Origin: Brumimicrobium sp051745635 | GTDB taxonomy: Bacteria; Bacteroidota; Bacteroidia; Flavobacteriales_D; Crocinitomicaceae | Assembly: GCA_051745635.1 (NCBI GenBank) | Contig: JBNJEH010000006.1 | Location: 10,543 to 74,542 of the forward strand | Length of the DNA stretch: 64,000 nt | Direction: 5' to 3' | In this document: piece after piece, positions 61,317-64,000 of the stretch | How positions within the stretch are numbered: position 1 is the stretch's first letter | Layout of the letters: each line of letters begins with the position of its first letter | The notes under the pieces: model-generated | Told to the model about the DNA's origin: nothing | The model's input: only the letters and a program-made list of their open reading frames with translations | Database searches by the model: none | Position numbers and translations under genes: made by a program

Positions 61317-62456
61317 ATGCCGAAGTACAAAATCCTCATCACCGGCGCCGCTGGCTTCATCGGCTCCAACCTCTGCGAATACTTCGTAAAAAAAGGTTTT
61401 CAAGTGCGCGCCCTCGACAACTTCGCAACGGGATTCAAACACAACGTTGAACCCTTTTTATCTGAAGATAACTTTGAATTCATCGAAGGCGACATCCGTG
61501 ACCTCGAAACCTGCATGTCAGCAGCAAAAGGCGTCGACTATATTTTACATCAGGCGGCGTTAGGATCCGTTCCGCGGTCAATCAAAGATCCATTAACGAC
61601 AAACGATGTCAACAACAACGGGTTTCTAAATATGCTCATCGCGGCAAGAGACCAGGAAGTAAAGCGTTTCGTTTACGCAGCGAGTTCCTCGACGTACGGC
61701 GACTCCAAAAAACTCCCGAAAATTGAAGAGGAAATTGGTAAGCCCCTCTCCCCTTATGCTATTACCAAATATGTTAATGAATTGTACGCAGATGTCTTTG
61801 CCAAGACATACAACATGCAATGCATCGGACTCCGGTATTTTAACGTCTTTGGAAAACGACAGACCCCAAATGGCGCGTATGCAGCAGTGATTCCATTATG
61901 GGTAAAGGAATTGATCCAACACAAATCTCCTACAATAAACGGCGACGGATCCTACTCACGCGACTTCACCTACATCGACAACGTCATCCAGGCCAACGAA
62001 AAAGCAATGCTCACTCCAACAGATCAAATCATTAAACGCCAACACGATTATTACAATACAGATTTAGACAATCACAAATATTTTAATGAGCATGGATCTC
62101 ATAACAATAAAAGTGAGGATGAAAGGTGGTCGAGTGATCCCGATCGGAGCCTTGCGGAGCATCGGGATTGTACCGAGACAACCGGCTCCCCATTCTCAGA
62201 AGTCTTCAACGTCGCCTACGGAGGAAATACAAATCTCCTCGAACTTTGTGAATCACTCAAAAAAGAACTTTCAAACCACGATCCAAAAATAGCCAAAATC
62301 AAACCCACTCACGGTCCCGTTCGACCAGGAGACATCCCCCATTCGCAAGCCAGCATCATGAAAGCAAAAATGATCTTGGACTACAAACCAAAATACAGCG
62401 CCCCAGAAGGATTTGCCAGGGCTTGTGAGTGGTATTATGAAACGTTGAAAAAATAA
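61317..62456 (+). CDS. NAD-dependent sugar epimerase (SDR family, WbpP-like UDP-HexNAc 4-epimerase type)
   Basis: A 379-residue extended SDR protein. The NAD-binding motif is TGAAGFIGSNL near the N-terminus, the catalytic segment is AASSSTYGD, and YAITKY supplies Tyr and Lys. RYFNVFGKRQTPNGAYAAVIP and the GDGSYSRDFTYIDNVIQAN segment are typical of the WbpP/Gne branch, which interconverts UDP-GlcNAc and UDP-GalNAc or their uronic acids. Between about residues 255 and 290 there is an extra loop, part of which is the 59-bp palindromic insert at 62125-62183. It follows cysQ by 57 bases, linking sulfate activation to glycan sugar supply. Confidence 0.88.
   Translation: MPKYKILITGAAGFIGSNLCEYFVKKGFQVRALDNFATGFKHNVEPFLSEDNFEFIEGDIRDLETCMSAAKGVDYILHQAALGSVPRSIKDPLTTNDVNNNGFLNMLIAARDQEVKRFVYAASSSTYGDSKKLPKIEEEIGKPLSPYAITKYVNELYADVFAKTYNMQCIGLRYFNVFGKRQTPNGAYAAVIPLWVKELIQHKSPTINGDGSYSRDFTYIDNVIQANEKAMLTPTDQIIKRQHDYYNTDLDNHKYFNEHGSHNNKSEDERWSSDPDRSLAEHRDCTETTGSPFSEVFNVAYGGNTNLLELCESLKKELSNHDPKIAKIKPTHGPVRPGDIPHSQASIMKAKMILDYKPKYSAPEGFARACEWYYETLKK
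62125..62183. repeat. 59-bp palindromic element inserted in frame in the epimerase gene
   Basis: Outer stem GGTGGTC/GACAACC (one mismatch) and inner stem ATCCCGAT/ATCGGGAT (exact). It encodes WSSDPDRSLAEHRDCTETT in the gene's frame. Length and phase are the same as the cysQ copy, with compensating changes in both arms of the inner stem. Confidence 0.85.
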
Positions 62457-62483
62457 AATTCCGCTTCTTCTAACTCCTGATTA

Positions 62484-63825
62484 ATGATTGAAAACAACCG
62501 AATAGAATTAAAAAAGCAATTAACAGAACACTTTGAAAAAGAAGTGGTGGCTTTTTTGAACTATTTAGGAGGAGGAGTGATTTATTTGGGAATTGATGAT
62601 AAAGGGAATCTTGTCGGGGTTAAAAATTAGCTACGCTGAGCTCCTTTTAGTCGGTTCAGATAAATTACAATTGCAAATAAAAGATCGCATAAAGAATAAC
62701 ATTTCCCCTTCATGCATGGGACTTTTTGACGTTGTTGAAGAAACGCACAAAGGCAAGGCAATTATCAAAGTAATTGTAGCCAGTGGTCAGGAACGCCCAT
62801 ATTACCTCAAAAAATACGGTATGTCTTCCAAAGGAGCTTATATGCGTAATGGAAGTGCGTCTGAACCCATGACAACTAAAATGATTGAAGAATTGTTTAC
62901 TAAAAGAATCAAAACTTCAATCGGAAAAATTGAATCTCCAAACCAAGAATTGAAGTTTGAACAGCTTCGGATTTACTATGACACTATTGGTAAGCCGCTC
63001 AAAAAAGAATTTGCCAAATCTTTGGAACTTTTAAATCCAGACAATAAATACAATTATGTCGCCTATTTGATGGCTGATAATAACAATGCTTCAGTTAAGG
63101 TAGCCAAGTATTCAGATGTTACACGAGTAGATTTGATACAGAGCGAAGAGTATGGCTTCTGTTCTCTAATTAAAGCAACCAAACAGGTACTTGATAAAGT
63201 AGAGGTAGAGAATAAAACATTTACTAAAATTACATCAAAAGAAAGGCTTGAAAAGAAACAGTGGGATACAGTTGCCTTGCGTGAAGCTGTAATTAACGCT
63301 ATGGTGCACAATGATTACACCTATGAATTAGCTCCAAAATTTGAATTCTTCTCTGATCGTTTTGAAATCACTTCATACGGTGGGCTACCCCAAGGACTTT
63401 CTAAAGAAGAATTTTTCCAGGGAGTTTCCATCCCTCGAAGCAAAGAAATTATGCGAATTTATAGGGATATGGATTTGGTTGAGCAACTTGGTTCAGGTGT
63501 TCCTCGTATCTTGCAATCGTATGGCAAGGAATGTTTCTATTTTTCAGAAAATTTTATTCGAATGAGTTTTCCTAAAGAAAATACATCTGAAAATGTCACT
63601 GAAAATGTCACTGAAAATGTCACTGAAAATGTCACTGAAAAAAGAGTAGTATATATTCTCGAATTAATTAAAGAAAATGATAGAATAAATACAGAAGAAA
63701 TAGCTAAAAACCTTAATGTATCAAGAAGAACAATACTTCGTGACATTGAAAAATTAAAACAACAAAATAAATTAAAGTATGTAGGACCCGCAAAAGGCGG
63801 TCATTGGAAAGTATTAAAGAAATAG
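62484..63825 (+). pseudogene. AlbA_2-domain / winged-helix ATP-binding protein, frame broken near 62630
   Basis: Two frames together make one Schlafen-like AlbA_2 protein. The first (ATG 62484, stop 62628-62630) has ELKKQLTEHFEKEVVAF and GGGVIYLGIDDKGNLVGVKN. The second continues as SDKLQLQIKDRIKNNISPSC, followed by a GHKL-like ATPase region (REAVINAMVHNDY, FEITSYGGLPQGL), a four-residue ENVT repeat and a C-terminal HTH (ILRDIEKLKQQNKL). Removing 28 bases (about 62628-62655) restores a continuous frame, so an insertion broke the gene. The downstream frame from 62593 could still make a shortened protein of 410 residues. Confidence 0.78.
63584..63638 (+). repeat. 12-bp coding tandem repeat (ACTGAAAATGTC)
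   Basis: About four copies of ACTGAAAATGTC encode repeated Glu-Asn-Val-Thr in the linker between the ATPase-like and HTH domains. Because the unit is 12 bp, copy-number change would keep the frame. Confidence 0.85.
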
Positions 63826-63845
63826 TCCAAAGAATAACCTTTTGA

Positions 63846-63885
63846 TACCAAGTACAGCGTCCCTGAAAGGATTCTAACAAGCCTG
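63846..63885 (+). pseudogene. Possible remnant of an epimerase 3' end
   Basis: TACCAAGTACAGCGTCCCTG and the following bases resemble the epimerase 3' end at 62392-62420 (CCAAAATACAGCGCCCCAG) over roughly 25 bases, with an indel. It may be a leftover of a duplicated epimerase gene. The match is short. Confidence 0.3.
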
Positions 63886-63893
63886 CCTGCCAA

Positions 63894-64000
63894 TGGTACT
63901 ATATAATACTCCCCAATTTTAGGACAGCAAGTTAAATTAGTAAATTTATAGCTGTTATGGTAAAAAGAAAGAGAAGAAAATTTAGTGCATCATTTAAGAC
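63894..64000 (+). mobile_element. Left end of an IS3-like insertion sequence (truncated by window edge)
   Basis: The likely left end begins with TG at 63894 and contains CTCCCCAATTTTAGGACAG, typical of IS3-family termini. The start of an OrfA-like frame follows at 63957. The rest lies outside the window, so the right end and target duplication cannot be checked. Confidence 0.55.
63957..64000 (+). CDS. IS3-family transposase OrfA, N-terminal fragment
   Basis: Only 14 codons are visible: MVKRKRRKFSASFK. A basic start ending in F-S-A-S-F-K is characteristic of IS3-family OrfA proteins, which carry a helix-turn-helix that binds the element ends. The frame runs off the window at 64000. The call rests on this short match and on the upstream terminal sequence. 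Confidence 0.55.
   Translation, partial: MVKRKRRKFSASFK

Overview
The window looks like a chromosomal piece of a Bacteroidota bacterium, probably Flavobacteriales-like. The evidence is a set of type IX secretion (T9SS) genes (type A and type B sorting tails, a PorP/SprF protein, SprB-like and PKD repeats), a fused CcoN-CcoO oxidase subunit, Bacteroidota-restricted DUF families (DUF1573, DUF2911, DUF3078, DUF4199, DUF4293), and TAnnTTTG-type -7 promoter elements. The genus cannot be named from the sequence.

Layout. 0-1 kb: the end of an amidase gene and a small lipoprotein. 1.3-3.6 kb: aconitase on the minus strand. 4-11.2 kb: a compact cbb3 oxidase operon (ccoS, ccoNO, ccoQ, ccoP, ccoG, ccoH, a TauE/SafE-like membrane protein, rhodanese, DUF2892). 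11.4-15.4 kb: DUF1573 lipoprotein, S41 protease, NlpC/P60 hydrolase and a small membrane protein. 15.5-20 kb: a surface-glycan group with a flippase, two PAPS-type sulfotransferases and a glycosyltransferase. 20-29.4 kb: YfhO-like membrane protein, MiaE, a T9SS type B PKD protein with PorP/SprF, ACP phosphodiesterase, MltF and DUF2911. 29.6-42.9 kb: a multidomain S8 protease with a substituted catalytic Asp, an M14 carboxypeptidase, a ZIP transporter with its DtxR-type regulator, an M28 peptidase, a kelch-like T9SS protein, an ABC-F ATPase and DUF4293. 43-49.5 kb: rho, DUF4199 and two tandem fasciclin/T9SS paralogues. 49.8-54.3 kb: DUF3078, thiolase and a secreted nuclease-like protein. 55.2-62.5 kb: a sulfate-activation group (double DUF2061, cysC, a four-helix-bundle protein, cysD, cysN, cysQ, sugar epimerase). 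62.5-64 kb: a frame-broken AlbA_2/HTH gene and the start of an IS3-like element at the window edge.

The sulfate genes make PAPS and remove PAP, and no reductase gene (cysH, cysI, cysJ) is present. This fits sulfation of a glycan better than cysteine synthesis, and the two sulfotransferases at 17-18.8 kb are natural users of the PAPS.

The most unusual feature is repetitive DNA. From 47 kb to 60.4 kb almost every intergenic region holds a degenerate tandem array of a 7-bp unit (GATCACC, GATTACC, GATCACT and similar), always in the same strand orientation whatever the gene direction. Arrays are usually introduced by a header of the form ACACGCCCTACCAACC and are interrupted three times by a 70-bp structured element. 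A second 7-bp family (AACTCNN) runs over the cysQ stop codon, and a third short one lies at 40.35 kb. Separately, a 59-bp palindromic element is inserted in frame, in the same reading phase, in both cysQ and the epimerase gene, with compensatory base changes in its stems. These elements are the best candidates for something not previously described.
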